Below are positions 38,899 through 47,462 of a DNA stretch of 49,153 bases, piece by piece. Source of the stretch: an uncultured Clostridium sp. (GTDB lineage Bacteria; Bacillota; Clostridia; TANB77; CAG-508). Location: the NCBI GenBank assembly GCA_948468045.1, contig CAOKGO010000012.1:1-49153 (forward strand), written 5' to 3'. The position numbers and the translations under genes are program-made. The notes below the pieces were generated by a model that ran no database searches, had not been told where the DNA came from, and worked only from the letters and a program-made list of their open reading frames with translations. How positions within the stretch are numbered: position 1 is the first letter of the stretch; every line of letters begins with the position of its first letter.

Positions 38899-39789
38899 CT
38901 AATTTAATGCTCCTGACATAATTCTAAATTTAGAATTATTGTTCCAGATTTCTTGTAATTTACTGAAATTTTCGTTAGGATTTAACATTAAGTTTGCTAA
39001 TTTATCTAATTCTTTATATTCTTCTTCAGATAATTCGAATTTCTTATCTTGTATATATTTAGGCATATGTAAGAATATAATTTCATCATTCATTAGTGAA
39101 TGAAAATCATAAAATAATCCTCTTATTGAAGCTTTTAGTCCTAAAGTTGGTGGATCAGAAGAATATAAAATAGTTTCAGGTTTATATTTATTCTGTCTTA
39201 CACCTAAATAAGCATTTGCACCAAATAAGAATTTATCATAAGGAATATCATTCAAATCAAATCCCATTTCATGGTCTGGACAATGCTCATCTGCATCTAC
39301 TAATTTCCATCCGTTTTCTTTTTCGTCAAAATACTCTGTAATCCAATGGTCGTAACATATTCCATCATAATGTATATATTCAGCAAATCCACTTCTAGCT
39401 CTAGCTGGTATTCCTTTAGCTTTTAATATACTTGCTAATAATATAGCTTGACTTCTACAAGTAACATGAACTTTATCTTTTGCTTCTCTTTTTGTAGTAT
39501 AGTTAGGATTTTTTCTTAATAATTCAGCTATTACACTTTGTGCTGTTGGGAAAATGTCATCTTCATATTCTAATCTAGTAATTGGAACTTTAGTCATATC
39601 TCCCCAAAAACAATCTTTTTTATTTCTAATTTCTTTATCTCTGAAAGCTACTGGATGGATTATTTGCATTCTTTGTAATATACACAATTGTTCAATATCA
39701 TCTGGCAAGTTTTTTGCAAAATCCTTATAATATCCTAAATCTGTAAACGAACTTGTTTTTTTATAAAATTCTAATATTTCTTTTTCCAT
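38899..39789 (-). CDS. Transglutaminase-like superfamily protein
   Basis: 296 residues, no signal peptide, so cytoplasmic. The Cys-His-Asp triad of the transglutaminase/peptidase fold is visible: HVTCRSQAILLASILKAKGI (Cys), CYDHWITEYF (His) and KLVDADEHC (Asp). It could be an amide-bond-acting peptidase; the substrate is unknown. It starts four bases after the GNAT gene and shares its GGAAAG region, so the two are probably co-transcribed with the nitroreductase gene. Confidence 0.78.
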   Translation of the reverse strand: MEKEILEFYKKTSSFTDLGYYKDFAKNLPDDIEQLCILQRMQIIHPVAFRDKEIRNKKDCFWGDMTKVPITRLEYEDDIFPTAQSVIAELLRKNPNYTTKREAKDKVHVTCRSQAILLASILKAKGIPARARSGFAEYIHYDGICYDHWITEYFDEKENGWKLVDADEHCPDHEMGFDLNDIPYDKFLFGANAYLGVRQNKYKPETILYSSDPPTLGLKASIRGLFYDFHSLMNDEIIFLHMPKYIQDKKFELSEEEYKELDKLANLMLNPNENFSKLQEIWNNNSKFRIMSGALN

Positions 39790-39792
39790 TTA

Positions 39793-40272
39793 TTATACTT
39801 TCCTTTCCCATAATTTGTGAGGGTATGGTTCTTCGCCTTCGCCCTTGTTTTCAAAACCATGATTTCTATAATATTCATTTAATTTTTTATTTGTTTTCAT
39901 ACAATCCAGCCTTAAATAATCTATTGAATTTTGTTTTGCTAAATTCTGTATGAAATTTAATATTTCTGTTCCTAAATTAGGATGACCAAGTTTAGTTACA
40001 AAATGATGTATGTAATATGCTTTTTTATTATCATTCCAATAATTTTCATCTTCTGTTTTTAATAAAAATGCTCCTACAATTTCACCATTCTGTTTTACTA
40101 TATATAATTTATAGATTCTCATCATCTTTATAAAGTAATCTGTATTGTATAACTCTGTGTAATACCAATCGCCCCATTGTTCTATTTTCTTTTGCTTAAA
40201 CCATTTACATCTTTGTTTCAATATTTCTAAAATAACTGGTATATCATTTTCAGTAGCTAATTCTATATTCAT
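39793..40272 (-). CDS. GNAT family N-acetyltransferase
   Basis: 159 residues. The N-terminus IELATENDIPVILEILKQR and the acceptor region YLRLDCMKTNKKLNEYYRNH (ending in GF) are typical of GNAT enzymes; IVGAFLLK is the central strand. Acceptor unknown. I chose the ATG at 40272 (MNIELATEND) rather than 40290, which overlaps the AAAGGA site. Confidence 0.85.
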   Translation of the reverse strand: MNIELATENDIPVILEILKQRCKWFKQKKIEQWGDWYYTELYNTDYFIKMMRIYKLYIVKQNGEIVGAFLLKTEDENYWNDNKKAYYIHHFVTKLGHPNLGTEILNFIQNLAKQNSIDYLRLDCMKTNKKLNEYYRNHGFENKGEGEEPYPHKLWERKV

Positions 40273-40307
40273 TTTTCGTTTTCCTTTCATTTATCTTTTT
40301 TATAATA

Positions 40308-40868
40308 TTAAAGCCACTCTAAGACTTCATTTAATTTTTTCCTAGGTCTTTGTTTCGGACTTTCATCTAGACAACCGATAGAAATTGCTGAAATCAGTTC
40401 CATATCTTCATAACCAACGAATTTAGCAATTTCTTTCCTAGTATATACAATATCTCTTATCCAAAGTGAGCCTAATCCTAAATCGGTTGCTCTTAAGCAA
40501 ATATGTTCTATAGCTCCACCAATTGAAAGCGAATCTCCTATAATCCAATTTTCTTCATATTCTTTAAAAACTAATATAAGTATTGGTGCTTCTTTCATTA
40601 CTTTGGCAGTTGCTTTTACACTACTATTAGTATTATATCTTTCTCTTTCTAAACTAACTTTTAAGCTATTTTCCTTTTCCAACATGATGCCTGCAATTTG
40701 ATTTTTTATAGTATCAGTTACTATTACAAATTTCCAAGGTTGTCTATTTTTTGCAGATGGTGCTAACCTTGCACAATCAATTAAGTCTTCAATTATTTCT
40801 TTAGATATTTCAGTATTTTTAAATTTACGAATACTTCTTCTATTTTTTATTGTTTCTTTTAATTCCAT
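40308..40868 (-). CDS. Nitroreductase family FMN-dependent oxidoreductase
   Basis: 186 residues. The N-terminal TIKNRRSIRKFKNTEIS is the FMN-binding start of the family, followed by LIDCARLAPSAKNRQPWKFV, GGAIEHICLRATDLGLGSLW and the C-terminal GCLDESPKQRPRKKL. Probably an NAD(P)H-dependent reductase of nitro or quinone compounds. A second, broken copy of its C-terminus lies at 46253-46365. Confidence 0.9.
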   Translation of the reverse strand: MELKETIKNRRSIRKFKNTEISKEIIEDLIDCARLAPSAKNRQPWKFVIVTDTIKNQIAGIMLEKENSLKVSLERERYNTNSSVKATAKVMKEAPILILVFKEYEENWIIGDSLSIGGAIEHICLRATDLGLGSLWIRDIVYTRKEIAKFVGYEDMELISAISIGCLDESPKQRPRKKLNEVLEWL

Positions 40869-40953
40869 GGCAACCTCCTATTTTTACTATGTTTATATAA
40901 TATCACAATCTGTTTTTATTGTATAGTTAAAATCTTCGATTTTTCTTATACAA

Positions 40954-41235
40954 GAACAAAAGAGGCATGATTAAAATTTTATGACCTTTTAGATTATTCT
41001 TCATGCCTCGTCTTTGTTCGTCCGCGAAAATTGCTTTGCAATTTTCTGTGAAACGCTTTATATTATAGGAAGTTCGAAGAACTTTCCTATAATAGAACAA
41101 AAGAGGCATGATTAAAATTTTATGACCTTTTAGATTATTCTTCATGCCTCGTCTTTGTTCGTCCGCGAAAATTGCTTTGCAATTTTCTGTGGAACACTTG
41201 ATATTATAGGAAGTTCAGAGAACTTTCCTATAATA
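40954..41235 (+). repeat. Three-hairpin intergenic element, tandem copies 4 and 5
   Basis: Two head-to-tail copies, 40954-41094 and 41095-41235, nearly identical over about 141 bp (differences such as GAAACGC/GGAACAC). This recent duplication defines the unit length. Open frames across it are translations of the repeat and not genes. Confidence 0.85.
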
Positions 41236-41243
41236 GAACAAAA

Positions 41244-41275
41244 AAATCAATCAGATTTTATTTTCTGATTGATTT
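41244..41275. terminator. tRNA-Leu terminator
   Basis: AAATCAATCAGA (41244-41255) with TCTGATTGATTT (41264-41275), perfect 12-bp stem, followed by T-run on the minus strand. The same hairpin with its trailer recurs at 46922 and 47712. Confidence 0.85.
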
Positions 41276-41312
41276 CTGTATCTATCTGTTCAATTAGTTC
41301 GAACGAAACATC

Positions 41313-41397
41313 GTTGGTACCGATGGTGGGACTCGAACCCACATGATTTCTCGCTGGATTTTGAATCCAGTGCGTCTACCAATTCCGCCACATCGGC
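41313..41397 (-). tRNA. tRNA-Leu (anticodon CAA)
   Basis: 85 bases on the minus strand, starting GCCGATGTGGCGGAATTGG with encoded CCA. Acceptor GCCGATG pairs CATCGGT; the anticodon arm CTGGATTCAAAATCCAG shows CAA; a long variable arm and the T-arm GTGGGTTCGAGTCCCAC fit a class II leucine tRNA. Reads UUG. Promoter at 41421-41449. Confidence 0.93.
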
Positions 41398-41401
41398 TTA
41401 T

Positions 41402-41449
41402 AAAAAATATGTACTAATATATATTAGCACATATTTTTTTAATTGTCCA
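41402..41449 (-). promoter_or_regulatory. tRNA-Leu promoter overlapping a terminator palindrome
   Basis: Minus strand TGGACA (41444-41449), 17 bp, TAATAT (41421-41426). The -10 box lies inside a long AT palindrome (AAAAAATATGT...ACATATTTTTT, 41402-41440) that can end the small-protein/protease transcript arriving from upstream. Confidence 0.6.
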
Positions 41450-41494
41450 GCTTAAATTAATATTTTACTTAGTAACCTGTCTCAAAAAATTCAT

Positions 41495-41566
41495 TTTGGG
41501 CAACTCAGTGCCTGTCCCAATTATGCCCAAAAGGGCTACTCGGTGCCTGTCCCAATTATGCCCAAA
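41495..41566 (-). repeat. REP-like element, GGGACAGGCAC family, two tandem copies
   Basis: Two ~36-bp units, each GGGCATAATTGGGACAGGCA on the minus strand closing with GAGTAGCCC or GAGTTGCCC. Inverted ends GGGCA/TGCCC and a GGGACAGG core place it beside the GGGACAGGTCT family. It starts three bases after the stop of the small gene at 41569. Confidence 0.8.
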
Positions 41567-41568
41567 GT

Positions 41569-41700
41569 TTAGTTTCCAGTAGCGATAAAGTATACAATTC
41601 TGTATAATACAACTCCAAGTGCTGTTGTTCCTATTGTTAATAGTATTGTTGCTTCTGGTGATAATCTTTTTTTAGTTGCTACTTTTACTTGTTCTTCCAT
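41569..41700 (-). CDS. Small membrane protein, 43 residues
   Basis: MEEQVKVATKKRLSPEATIL followed by one hydrophobic helix and IVYFIATGN. AGGAGG seven bases before the ATG makes it a convincing gene. It follows the papain-like protease gene by 33 bp and is probably co-transcribed. No family recognised; a role with the surface protease is only a guess. Confidence 0.65.
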   Translation of the reverse strand: MEEQVKVATKKRLSPEATILLTIGTTALGVVLYRIVYFIATGN

Positions 41701-41733
41701 TTTTTTATCCTCCTTTACCTTTTTATTTTGTTT

Positions 41734-44370
41734 CTATTTTACATCTCTAAGTTTCCTAATTTTTATATATCCTACTGCCATAATAATTACACCTATTATA
41801 ATTCCTATTAATAAAACTGTGTTATTTCCTGCATAAGGCATTTTTGTGTTTGCTATTGTGTTGTCTCCATTTATTGTGTTTTTGTCATTTATTGTTCCAT
41901 TTCCTTCATTACTTGGTTTATTCTCATCTTCTTTGTAGATGTCATCTGCCGTGTTTTTCTTTTTAGTGACTGTAAGTTCGCATATTGCTGAAAAATTACC
42001 GTCTACAGTTGTTACTTTTATTGTTGTTTTTCCTTCACTAATTGCCTTAATAATTCCATTTTCTGTTATTGTTGCTATTTTTTCATTTGAACTTTCCCAT
42101 TTTACTTGTTTTTGAGTTGCATTTTTTGGTTCAATTGTAGCTACTAAATTGCCTGTATCTCCAACTTCTAAACTAAATGTTTTTTTATTTAATGTTACAC
42201 CTGTAACATCTACTTTGGTAGGTTCTGATGTTGATTTTATAACTTCGATATTGCAACTTGCTATATGATTTCCATCATCTGTTTCAACTGTAACTGTTGT
42301 CTTTCCTTCTTTTTTTCCTGTTACAACTCCATTTTCTATTGTTGCTACTTCTTCGTCTAAACTATTCCATGTTACATTTTTATTTGTTGCATTTTCTGGT
42401 TTTACCGTAGCTCTTAATGTTGTTGTTTCTCCTACTTTTATTGTTGCCTCTGTTTTATCTAATTGAACTCCTGTAACTTCAATTATTTCTGGCTCTTCTT
42501 CATTTTCTTCTACTGTAATATTGCAACTTGCTACTTTACCTCCATCTTCTGTTGTAACTCTAATTATAGCAGTTCCTTTAGATTTAGCAGTTATAACTCC
42601 ATTTGCTACTGTTGCAACTTCTTCATTAGATGTTGTCCATGTTACATTTTTATTTGTTGCATTATTTGGAATTACATTAGCTGTTAATGTTTCTGTTTCT
42701 CCTATTTTAATATTTGCTGATGTTTTATTCAACTCAACTCCTGTTACAGGTATTGTTGCTGGTTCATTTGAAGTTGTTGTATATGCTTTAATGCAAACAT
42801 TGGTATTCCTAAATGTAATAGTATCATTAATTTTCAAACCATTTATATCTTGCCAACTTCCTCCCTCATCTAATGATACAAAACTTTCTCCATTATTTGC
42901 CTTTGCTTTATCTAAAAAATTTGAAACATTTACAATGCCTGAATCTTTCAAGTTTGCTTCTAAAGGTATTTTTGCTTTCATCTCTTTATTAATGTATTTT
43001 ACTGCTACTACGAATTTATCACCTGTTAGTTTTACAGGATTTGCTAATTTTATAATATGATATCCTGGTTCAATGTTATCCATTTCTACTGAAACTTGTT
43101 TTAATTGTGTTTTATCTCCATTTTCTCCATTAACATAAATTTGTATTCCTGTTGTGTTTGCTATAAAAACTCCCACTTCATTAATATATTCAATTTTAGA
43201 ATTATCTCTTGAAAACACATTAGCTGCCATTAATTTACTTATACTAGAGCTTCCTATTGAATATGAATATCCTAATTCATCATATTGATAAATTGTATCA
43301 TATGGTATTTCATCTTTATTTGCATATTCTTCAACACTATCAATTCCATATATTGAATTTTCTATTAGCTTATCTTCATAAGAAATATATAAATAATTGT
43401 CTTTTCCTATTGTATCTCCTTGTGAATTTAATGCAATATATGCTCCTGGATTTTTTGGTCTATATTCTTCCTTAAAATTAGAAATAGCATAATTATCATC
43501 CCAACCAACAATGGTTATATCATGATTACTTAATGTTTCATCTCCTTTATAGCAATAAGCCCCTGTATTGGCATTATAAGATTTTTCTAATTCTTCATAA
43601 AAATCTGCACAAATTGGTCCTTTATTTTTTATATGTTCTTTTATAATTGTTCTTAATTCTTGAACTTGATTGGTTGTATAACTATTTCCATTTCCATCTG
43701 CATAATTTATATTTCCATTTGAATCATTGTTTTTATATATACCAGGGAAATAAGTTGCATTTGTAACTCTAGCATCAACTGTTTGATTTAATGCTCCTTC
43801 TGGTAATTTATCTAATGGTATTAAATAATCATCACTAGCAGAATTTGTTGTTTCATTATATACACTATCTATTGGCATTTTTGTTTCTAAAACAGGATAT
43901 TTACCTGTACTACTTGCTGCCATTGCTAATCTAAAATTCCCACCAGTTGTTATAGTTTTATTATATATTGTAGATACTATATAATTCAAATAATATGGTG
44001 AATATACTTTTCCTTTTCCAGTTCCTTCTAGCACACTACTAAAAGAAAAAGCCCAACAAGCACCTGTCTGTCTTTGGTCTTTAACTGTTATGGCTGGCCT
44101 TTGATATCTTGTTTCTAAAGCTGCTCTTTTTTCACTTAAAATATTATATTTTGATCTTTTAACACTATCTTTAAAAACTCTACCCGAAATTTCTGGCATA
44201 ACAGTATTTTCTTTTTCTTCTTCTGACAAACTCTCCCAATATTGAAATTTCTGTGTTTTTTCTGGCACTTCCCATTCTATATTATCTTTTGCATAACTTA
44301 TATTAGAAAATATAAAAGTTATAATTAGCATAAAGACACTCATACTTATAGTTTTTATGTATTTTTCCAT
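41734..44370 (-). CDS. Surface-anchored papain-like (C1A) cysteine protease with three Big_2 domains
   Basis: 878 residues. Signal peptide (VFMLIITFIFSNISYA), then a C1A peptidase domain with the catalytic Gln and Cys in KDQRQTGACWAFSFS, His in NHDITIVGWDD and Asn in YIALNSQGD. A lectin-like beta region follows, then three Big_2 immunoglobulin-like repeats, each with VTGVxLxK, NKNVTW or KQVKW and EVAT motifs. The C-terminus has MPYAG, a hydrophobic helix and RKLRD, the layout of a sortase signal with an unusual motif. Probably a cell-wall-linked protease for host or dietary protein. Confidence 0.9.
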   Translation of the reverse strand: MEKYIKTISMSVFMLIITFIFSNISYAKDNIEWEVPEKTQKFQYWESLSEEEKENTVMPEISGRVFKDSVKRSKYNILSEKRAALETRYQRPAITVKDQRQTGACWAFSFSSVLEGTGKGKVYSPYYLNYIVSTIYNKTITTGGNFRLAMAASSTGKYPVLETKMPIDSVYNETTNSASDDYLIPLDKLPEGALNQTVDARVTNATYFPGIYKNNDSNGNINYADGNGNSYTTNQVQELRTIIKEHIKNKGPICADFYEELEKSYNANTGAYCYKGDETLSNHDITIVGWDDNYAISNFKEEYRPKNPGAYIALNSQGDTIGKDNYLYISYEDKLIENSIYGIDSVEEYANKDEIPYDTIYQYDELGYSYSIGSSSISKLMAANVFSRDNSKIEYINEVGVFIANTTGIQIYVNGENGDKTQLKQVSVEMDNIEPGYHIIKLANPVKLTGDKFVVAVKYINKEMKAKIPLEANLKDSGIVNVSNFLDKAKANNGESFVSLDEGGSWQDINGLKINDTITFRNTNVCIKAYTTTSNEPATIPVTGVELNKTSANIKIGETETLTANVIPNNATNKNVTWTTSNEEVATVANGVITAKSKGTAIIRVTTEDGGKVASCNITVEENEEEPEIIEVTGVQLDKTEATIKVGETTTLRATVKPENATNKNVTWNSLDEEVATIENGVVTGKKEGKTTVTVETDDGNHIASCNIEVIKSTSEPTKVDVTGVTLNKKTFSLEVGDTGNLVATIEPKNATQKQVKWESSNEKIATITENGIIKAISEGKTTIKVTTVDGNFSAICELTVTKKKNTADDIYKEDENKPSNEGNGTINDKNTINGDNTIANTKMPYAGNNTVLLIGIIIGVIIMAVGYIKIRKLRDVK

Positions 44371-44591
44371 TCTCTATTCTCTCCTTTATTACACGATTTC
44401 TCTATTTTTACTATAAAATATTCTTATTTTTTTGTCAATAAATATTACAATTATAACAAAAACTTAATATTTTTGTAATCTTTTGTTTGTTATTTTTTGT
44501 TCATCACTAAATTTCTAAATTGTGCATACTATAATGTATAAGTTTTGAAATTTAGTAGATACTATTTTTGTGAGAATGGAGGTTTTTATAT
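44371..44591. other. Divergent intergenic region protease / ytxC
   Basis: No gene. A TATAAT near 44530 on the plus strand is the likely -10 for ytxC; no strong -35 is visible, which would fit an alternative sigma factor but does not show it. Confidence 0.35.
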
Positions 44592-45452
44592 ATGAAATCA
44601 CTATGTATTAAGACAAATAATTCTAATTTACTAAATTATCTACTAAATGAATTTAAAAATATTGAACTTGATAATGTTTATTTTTCCGAAAATGAATTTA
44701 AAATTTATAAAAATATCATTATTCACTACTTAGGTAATAACGAGCCTCTTTTCTTATCTAAAGTTTCTTCTATTTTGTGTTTTCTTGTTATTGATGAATT
44801 AGAAGAAGATTTGTTGAAAAAATTAATTTTACAAAATTATTTTTATTTTGATTGTTTAGAAAGAGAAAAAATTCTTTCTCTTTGTTTTGAAATTATGGCA
44901 GATGATTTTTGTGAGCTTTTTGATAAAAAATTCAAAACTTTGTATGATATTTTTTATGACTTTTTATATAATAATAATTCTATTGTACTTAATGGTTTTA
45001 TTAATTTTAGAGTAAAAGATTATTTGCTCATTTTAGATGAAATTGTAAATCAAGCAGTAAATAGCTTTGTAATTGAGCAAGAATATTTAGAATTTATTTC
45101 ATTGCTAAAGTTATATATTAATTCACAAACTTCTGAATGTGAAATGGTTCATATTATTTTTTCATCTTCAGAGTCAGTGTTACTAGATAAAAATAAAAAT
45201 TTGATTGACATTCAAGATGATATTTTTAAGGCAAAGTATTTAAGTGATATTACTTTTTCTAGCAATGATTATATTTTAAATTCATTACTTACTTTACTTC
45301 CTAAAAAAATTTACATTCATTTAATAGATGACTATGTTGATGAATTTATTAATACTTTACAATTAGTATTTGAAAATCGAATAACTTTATGTACAGATTG
45401 CAATATTTGTAATCTATATAAAAATAAAATTTTGCATTTGGAAAATTCTTAA
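44592..45452 (+). CDS. ytxC: YtxC-like sporulation protein
   Basis: 286 residues, predicted soluble, Leu/Asn/Asp-rich. The middle holds the segment typical of the YtxC family: GFINFRVKDYLLILDEIVNQ, then VIEQEYLEFISLLKLYI and CEMVHIIFSSSESVLLDKN. The C-terminus has a CTDCNIC cluster. YtxC is linked to sporulation in Bacillus and Clostridia but has no known activity. GGAGG precedes the ATG. One of few plus-strand genes here; followed at once by a three-hairpin element. Confidence 0.72.
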   Translation: MKSLCIKTNNSNLLNYLLNEFKNIELDNVYFSENEFKIYKNIIIHYLGNNEPLFLSKVSSILCFLVIDELEEDLLKKLILQNYFYFDCLEREKILSLCFEIMADDFCELFDKKFKTLYDIFYDFLYNNNSIVLNGFINFRVKDYLLILDEIVNQAVNSFVIEQEYLEFISLLKLYINSQTSECEMVHIIFSSSESVLLDKNKNLIDIQDDIFKAKYLSDITFSSNDYILNSLLTLLPKKIYIHLIDDYVDEFINTLQLVFENRITLCTDCNICNLYKNKILHLENS

Positions 45453-45590
45453 GAAAAAAGAGCGAATTAAAATTTTTGATCTCTTAGATTATTTTACATG
45501 CTCTATCTTTGTTCACAGCCAAATTTGCTTTTGCAAATTTGTGTTGAATATTTGATGTTATAGGAAAATCGTAGATTTTTCCTATAACAC
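45452..45590 (+). repeat. Three-hairpin intergenic element, copy 6 (diverged)
   Basis: AGAGCGAATTAAAATTTTTG and ACATGCTCTATCTTTGTTC form a weakened first hairpin; CAAATTTGC/GCAAATTTG the second; GTTATAGGAAAAATC-type and ATTTTTCCTATAAC the third. The first bases overlap the ytxC stop. Confidence 0.7.
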
Positions 45591-45675
45591 AAGAAACACA
45601 CTTCAAGTGCCATATTCAAATTGACAAATAGAAAGATACAACAACAAGATTCTCCTTTACATCCATATCTTGCTT

Positions 45676-46251
45676 CTACAATTTTATTTCTTCTTTAAGA
45701 AATTTGCTAACAAATTCCCATCTGTGTTTTATAAACTGACCATTATTTACTAAATCGTTAATTTCTGTCCAAGTTGCCCATTTTACATCCGAAACTTCAT
45801 CTTCTTGAAATTTCATTTTAGATATATCATAATCACATCTTAAACTATATGTGTCTATCCAAACATTTCCTGTTTTGAACTTTGTAATCAATTTTAAATT
45901 ATCAGCATTAATATCAATATTTAATTCTTCTTTTGCTTCTCTAACAATAGTATTTATCGAATTTTCTCCTAATATAACCGAACCACCAGTCATAGCCCAT
46001 ACATTAGGTTCTAGCTTTTTTTGTTTTGCTCTTTTTTGAATTAGTATCTTATTATCACTATTTATTATCCATACATCTGCTCCTAAATGATAAAAACCTC
46101 TGTCAAAAACTTTTTGATCATATTTTTTCATTATTTCGCCTGTTGCATTCCCATTATCATCTAATACTTCCCATAATTCTATAACATCATTGTGTCCATT
46201 TATATTTTTCATTTTAACATTTTTTAAATTTCTTTTATTTTCTTTTTCCAT
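45676..46251 (-). CDS. Nudix hydrolase
   Basis: 191 residues. The Nudix box is GGSVILGENSINTIVREAKE followed by ELNI (GX5EX7REUXEE form). The N-terminus WEVLDDNGNATGEIMKK and RGFYHLGADVWIIN resemble the isopentenyl-diphosphate-isomerase-like/YfcD branch. Substrate unknown. I chose the ATG at 46251 with GGAG in the end of the broken nitroreductase frame; the ATG at 46275 has no site. Confidence 0.85.
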   Translation of the reverse strand: MEKENKRNLKNVKMKNINGHNDVIELWEVLDDNGNATGEIMKKYDQKVFDRGFYHLGADVWIINSDNKILIQKRAKQKKLEPNVWAMTGGSVILGENSINTIVREAKEELNIDINADNLKLITKFKTGNVWIDTYSLRCDYDISKMKFQEDEVSDVKWATWTEINDLVNNGQFIKHRWEFVSKFLKEEIKL

Positions 46252-46252
46252 A

Positions 46253-46365
46253 TTAATACCACTCCAATACTTCATTTAATTTTTTTCTAGGTCTTTGTTT
46301 AGGATTTTCATTTGGATAACTAGAGAAATTGCTGAAATCAGTTCCATATTTTCATAGCCTATCAA
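46253..46365 (-). pseudogene. C-terminal remnant of a nitroreductase gene
   Basis: GYENMELISAIS in one frame and YPNENPKQRPRKKLNEVLEW in the next match the C-terminus of the intact nitroreductase at 40308 (GYEDMELISAIS, ESPKQRPRKKLNEVLEW). A frameshift separates the halves and the first 140 residues are gone, replaced by a BRO-type gene fragment. Confidence 0.8.
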
Positions 46366-46843
46366 CTTAGTAATACCTTTTAACCTTGCTTCAATCCATT
46401 TATCTGAATATCCTCTACTTCTGTAATAATCAATAGCTCTATTCATTGCAATCTCTGGATCAAATATTTCATCAATTCTTTCTTTTCCCATTTGAGCAAG
46501 CCATAGTTTAAAAGGTTATGCTTTTTGACTTGGTACAGACTCTATTAGTCTTAAAATTCCTTTTGTATCTGATGTATCTGTACTATAAAATTTTCCATCT
46601 GTTGATTTTAATTTTAGTTGTCGACATTTTGTCGATATCTCACTTTTTTTTCTTCTGTTATCCTTTTTTTAATCTATACCAATAATATTTTGAATCTCTG
46701 CTTTCTGTTACAGCTTCAATTACATCAACTACACTAAAATAATATTCTTCTTTTTCAGCATCCCAAATGCTTCTTATTTCTTTTCTTTCAAATCACGAGT
46801 ATTGGTTTATTTTAGTTGTGCAAAAATGCTTATTTTGAGCCAT
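46360..46843 (-). pseudogene. BRO-N / DinD-like antirepressor pseudogene
   Basis: One frame from the ATG at 46843 reads KEIRSIWDAEKEEYYFSVVD, then VIEAVTESRDSKYYWYRLKK, PFKLWLAQMGKERIDEIFDP and RAIDYYRSRGYSDKWIEARL, the BRO-N domain and following region of phage-type antirepressor/DinD proteins. Two in-frame stops (TGA near the start, TAA before PFKLW) break it, and it runs into the nitroreductase remnant. A relic of phage or mobile DNA. Confidence 0.75.
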
Positions 46844-46883
46844 TTTTCATAAGTCTTTTTCAAACCAATTAAAAAGCTGGTGT

Positions 46884-47010
46884 AAAACACTTTGCAGATG
46901 TTTCACCCCCAACTATTGACATTGAGCCCAAAAAATCAACTAGATTTTATTTTCTGATTGATTTTTGTATCTCTGTTCTGTAAAAAGTTTGAACAGATAC
47001 GTCGTTGGTG
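46884..47010. repeat. Direct repeat copy 1: tRNA trailer cassette
   Basis: About 127 bp, nearly identical to 47676-47800. It contains the hairpin terminator TCAACTAGATTTTATTTTCT.. and ends at TTGGTG, the complement of an ACCA tRNA end. A diverged third version follows tRNA-Leu at 41241-41312. It marks the 3' flank of a lost or replaced tRNA gene. Confidence 0.8.
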
Positions 47011-47044
47011 CCGTTGACGTAGTTATCTACAACTTTTTCGGCAC
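47008..47044 (-). other. tRNA-like minihairpin ending in CCA
   Basis: GTGCCG and CGGCAC (ends at 47044 and 47008) enclose a second hairpin GTTGTAG-ATAA-CTACGTC, and on the minus strand the sequence runs into ACCA and the tRNA trailer cassette. It has an acceptor-like stem and one arm but no anticodon arm. Most likely a remnant of a tRNA gene after recombination. Confidence 0.4.
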
Positions 47045-47149
47045 TCCCCACGATTGATACAAATATCAATCAATTTATATATAGATTATCAAATTACTTT
47101 ATAAAAATCAAGTTTTTTTTAGTTTTTGCAAATATTTGTTCTTTTTCTA

Positions 47150-47178
47150 TTGCTTTACTATAAATATTATGCTATACT
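47150..47178 (+). promoter_or_regulatory. Promoter of the toxin mRNA
   Basis: TTGCTT (47150-47155), 17 bp, TATACT (47173-47178). Transcription would start near 47185, at the left arm of an inverted repeat. Confidence 0.65.
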
Positions 47179-47253
47179 ATGAGACATAGGAAATGATAAT
47201 AAACAGATGTGGTTTTGCCACCAATTATACGAATTATCGTAGGAGAGGTGGTG

Positions 47254-47373
47254 ATGTTTATGGTTAAAGTGATACTATTTTTTATAATATCCTTAATGTT
47301 ATCTTTAACATTAAACGTTGCCTTGACAGCAGTTCTGTATAAGAACTGGGTTGATAAGCAACTACATAAATAA
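47254..47373 (+). CDS. Small hydrophobic peptide, Fst-like type I toxin candidate (39 residues)
   Basis: Starts MFMVKVILFFIISLMLSLTL, then a short hydrophilic tail YKNWVDKQLHK. One membrane helix plus a charged C-terminus is the plan of Fst/TxpA-type membrane toxins. The ribosome site GGAGAGG is partly buried by CCACC/GGTGG pairing (47218-47253) and by a TACGA/TCGTA hairpin, which would limit translation. Convergent antisense promoter and shared terminator complete the locus. Family membership is inferred from plan and context, not sequence identity. Confidence 0.6.
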   Translation: MFMVKVILFFIISLMLSLTLNVALTAVLYKNWVDKQLHK

Positions 47374-47379
47374 AAAAAG

Positions 47380-47413
47380 CTCACATCTGTAAATTTGACG
47401 ATTTAGATGTGAG
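47380..47413. terminator. Shared bidirectional terminator
   Basis: CTCACATCT (47380-47388) with AGATGTGAG (47405-47413) and inner TAAAT/ATTTA pairing; A7 on the left and T5 on the right allow termination of both convergent RNAs. Confidence 0.85.
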
Positions 47414-47462
47414 TTTTTCTATCTATATCGGCAAAACCACGTTTGTGGATTTGTCATTTCCT
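47380..47462 (-). ncRNA. Probable antisense antitoxin RNA (~85 bases)
   Basis: Runs from the minus-strand promoter at 47469-47497 to the shared terminator. It would pair with the 3' end of the toxin mRNA through the terminator hairpin, as RNA II does with RNA I in the par locus of plasmid pAD1. Its 5' part repeats the first bases of the toxin mRNA rather than complementing them, which differs from par. Confidence 0.55.

Noticed and set aside
40927..41145. Minus-strand open frame of 72 codons in the tandem repeats
   Set aside because: It repeats the same peptide twice because it is a translation of the duplicated three-hairpin element; similar frames appear over the copies at 5356 and 22053.
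46276..46491. 71-residue protein at 46276-46491 as a real gene
   Set aside because: It is a join of a BRO-type fragment and an out-of-frame nitroreductase tail, both recognisably broken.
47172..47384. Minus-strand 70-codon open frame over the small toxin gene
   Set aside because: It is the antisense of the peptide gene, with no ribosome site; the plus-strand peptide has promoter, site and terminator.
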